Assembly: GCA_029052085.1 (NCBI GenBank)
Contig: JAIDJS010000064.1
Coordinates: forward strand, 1 to 7,095
Reading direction: 5' to 3'
Source: Eubacterium sp.
GTDB lineage: Bacteria; Bacillota; Clostridia; Oscillospirales; Acutalibacteraceae
DNA length: 7,095 bases
The notes beneath the pieces were generated by a model. It made no database searches. It worked only from the letters and a program-made list of their open reading frames with translations, and was not told the origin of the DNA. Positions within the stretch are counted from its first letter, which is position 1. The number at the start of each line of letters is the position of its first letter. Positions 5,926 to 7,095 of this stretch are shown piece by piece. A program made the translations under genes and the position numbers.

Positions 5926-6495
5926 TTATTTATCCTCCTTACAAAGGGTTATTTTATCTTCTGTTGCGATATACTTGACTGCAATATCATAATCATCGGC
6001 AGGCAAGCTATCATTCAGAAAACTATTATAACACAAACCAATGGTATTAAATGTAAATTTTTTTAAAAACCTGTCATAATAGCCTTTTCCGTATCCCAGC
6101 CTGAAGCCTTTTTTATCAAAAGCAAAAGCCGGTACTATACACAATGAATTGCTGAAATCAGCAACCTTTTTACAAATTTCTGTATCGGGCTCCATGATAT
6201 CATAAGAACCCGGTTTCAAATCATCAAGTGAATGAATATAATAAAATTCCATATTTCCGTTATCATCCGTGCAATAAGGCAGCGCTACCCTTTTCCCGTA
6301 TTTGAACGCAGTCTCCACAATAGACAGGGTGTTTATCTCGTCTTGCAAAGGATAATAACACAAAATCTGATTTGCATTTATAAACAAATCACTTTTTATC
6401 ACATTTTGACAGATTAAAAAATCCTTTTTGCTTTTATCAGCAATCGTTTTTCGCTGCTGACGAAAATGCTTTCTTAATTTGCTTTTTACATGCAC
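5926..6495 (-). CDS. 5-formyltetrahydrofolate cyclo-ligase (5,10-methenyl-THF synthetase)
   Basis: A 189-residue cytoplasmic enzyme that uses ATP to convert 5-formyl-THF to 5,10-methenyl-THF, returning a storage or inhibitory folate to one-carbon metabolism. The length is typical. The N-terminal basic segment (SKLRKHFRQQRK) fits the ATP-binding start of the family. The signature is intact at about 121-142 (VPAFAFDKKGFRLGYGKGYYDR), and the C-terminal PADDYDIAVKYIATE matches the usual end. The start is GTG at 6495, chosen because AGGAG (6509-6505) lies 9 nt upstream and no in-frame ATG follows near the N-terminus. It overlaps the end of the DJ-1 family gene by 10 nt, so its translation is probably coupled to that gene. 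Names used for this family include ygfA, fthC, fau and MTHFS; I leave the symbol empty because usage varies. Confidence 0.92.
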   Translation of the reverse strand: MHVKSKLRKHFRQQRKTIADKSKKDFLICQNVIKSDLFINANQILCYYPLQDEINTLSIVETAFKYGKRVALPYCTDDNGNMEFYYIHSLDDLKPGSYDIMEPDTEICKKVADFSNSLCIVPAFAFDKKGFRLGYGKGYYDRFLKKFTFNTIGLCYNSFLNDSLPADDYDIAVKYIATEDKITLCKEDK

Positions 6496-7025
6496 TGAAT
6501 TGTGCTCCTAACCGCTTCGGCAGCTTCATCTCCTACAAGCTCACGAACGATTTCCAAACCGAACTCAATACATACACCTGCACCCTTTGCAGTAATAAAA
6601 TCTCCATCCGTTACAACATAGTCCTTTGAAATAATTGCACCTTCAAGAGAATCTTCAAAACCGGGAAAGCATATAGCATTTTTGCCTTTTAAAAGCCCTT
6701 TATGACCAAGTATGGACGGACCGGCACAAATTGCACACACAAGTATTCCCTCCTGAACAGCTTCATCAATTACAGACTGAACAAGTGATGAATTTTCAAG
6801 ATTGATTACGCCCTGCAAGCCGCCGGGAAGAACAACCGCCTCAACATCTTTAAATTCAAATTCATTTGAAACAATATCAGCTGTTACGGAAATTCCGCAG
6901 GAAGAGGTTATAATCTTTTTGTCAACGCCAACAGTTGTAACCTCAACATTAGCTCGTCTGAGCATATCAACGGGTGCCATAGCCTCAATAATCTCGAAGC
7001 CGTCTGCAAGAAAAACATAAACCAT
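6486..7025 (-). CDS. DJ-1/PfpI family protein (DJ-1/YajL-like)
   Basis: A 179-residue cytoplasmic protein of the DJ-1/ThiJ/PfpI superfamily, close to the length of human DJ-1 and E. coli YajL. It begins with the family strand and glutamate (VFLADGFEIIEAMAPVDMLRRA, conserved Glu14). It has VVLPGGL (64-70), the nucleophile elbow AICAGP with Cys100, and the late ITAKGAGVCIEFGLEIVREL block that matches ITSRGPG-type segments. The position of DJ-1 His126 appears to be Phe120 (CFPGFE), a form I believe is common in bacterial subgroups. Proposed activities of relatives include glyoxalase III, deglycation and redox protection, several of them disputed; the activity here cannot be deduced. Old annotations call such genes thiJ, but nothing links it to thiamine. 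The ATG has AGGAG 8 nt upstream. Its end overlaps the cyclo-ligase start, and the partial gene upstream ends 11 nt before it. Confidence 0.9.
   Translation of the reverse strand: MVYVFLADGFEIIEAMAPVDMLRRANVEVTTVGVDKKIITSSCGISVTADIVSNEFEFKDVEAVVLPGGLQGVINLENSSLVQSVIDEAVQEGILVCAICAGPSILGHKGLLKGKNAICFPGFEDSLEGAIISKDYVVTDGDFITAKGAGVCIEFGLEIVRELVGDEAAEAVRSTIQCM
6505..6509 (-). promoter_or_regulatory. Ribosome binding site deciding the GTG start of the cyclo-ligase gene
   Basis: AGGAG lies 9 nt upstream of the GTG at 6495-6493, inside the end of the DJ-1 family gene. It supports the GTG start and the 10-nt overlap. Confidence 0.65.
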
Positions 7026-7036
7026 CGTTACTTCTC

Positions 7037-7093
7037 CTATTTTATTATTATTCCTGTAGTTCCGACGGGAAAGTCTTTAATTGAGTTAGCCTT
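7037..7093 (-). CDS. 3' end of an unidentified gene upstream of the DJ-1 family gene
   Basis: A minus-strand frame open to the right edge ends at TAG (7039-7037), giving the C-terminal residues KANSIKDFPVGTTGIIIK. Most of its codons (15 of 18) begin with a purine, as usual for real coding sequence. The competing open frame, which ends at a TAATAATAA triple stop nearby, does not show this bias. The stop codon touches the AGGAG of the DJ-1 family gene, with 11 nt between stop and ATG, the same tight packing as the other genes here. The fragment is too short for me to recognise a family. If real, the operon starts upstream of this window. Confidence 0.4.
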   Translation of the reverse strand, partial: KANSIKDFPVGTTGIIIK

Positions 7094-7095
7094 TC

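Overview
This is an AT-rich window in which every gene I can support lies on the minus strand. It reads from right to left as a compact series of seven complete protein genes plus two partial genes at the edges. Gene content, Shine-Dalgarno-led starts, very tight spacing, a Thr/Lys-rich lipoprotein and class B PBP style all suggest a low-GC Bacillota genome. Class Clostridia, possibly a Ruminococcaceae/Oscillospiraceae-type gut anaerobe, is my best guess; this is inference from gene style, not from a marker gene.

Layout in transcription order (right to left): the last codons of an unidentified gene (7093-7037); a DJ-1/PfpI family protein (7025-6486); 5-formyltetrahydrofolate cyclo-ligase (6495-5926, GTG start, overlapping the previous gene by 10 nt); the septation-type endolytic transglycosylase MltG (5924-4674); a U32-family protein most like the tRNA U34 hydroxylation protein TrhP (4672-3449); a 40-nt gap filled by a strong hairpin; a class B penicillin-binding protein (3408-1924); a WYL-domain transcriptional regulator (1896-910); a small lipoprotein with a long Thr/Lys-rich linker (888-199); a weaker terminator-like hairpin (about 122-172); and the start of another small lysine-rich reading frame running off the left edge (73-1).

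The first four complete genes are joined by overlaps or single-nucleotide gaps and look like one translationally coupled operon. The next three (PBP, WYL regulator, lipoprotein) have gaps of 27 and 21 nt, each filled by a ribosome binding site, and look like a second unit. Between the two units sits the most notable non-coding element. It is a 17-bp hairpin with one bulge that has the A-tract/U-tract form of an intrinsic terminator. Its 3' arm contains the PBP's Shine-Dalgarno sequence and its U-tract touches the PBP start codon.

Functionally, the window mixes housekeeping (one-carbon metabolism, tRNA wobble modification, a DJ-1 protein) with cell-envelope work (MltG, class B PBP, lipoprotein). 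The mltG-trhP neighbourhood resembles the Bacillus subtilis yrrL-yrrM-yrrN-yrrO region, near which a class B PBP gene also lies. I see no mobile element, CRISPR array, tRNA or rRNA, and no gene-free stretch over 300 bases. Nothing here is clearly a new system. The leads worth following are the hairpin at the trhP/PBP boundary, the PBP-WYL-lipoprotein trio, and the altered KTG box of the PBP.
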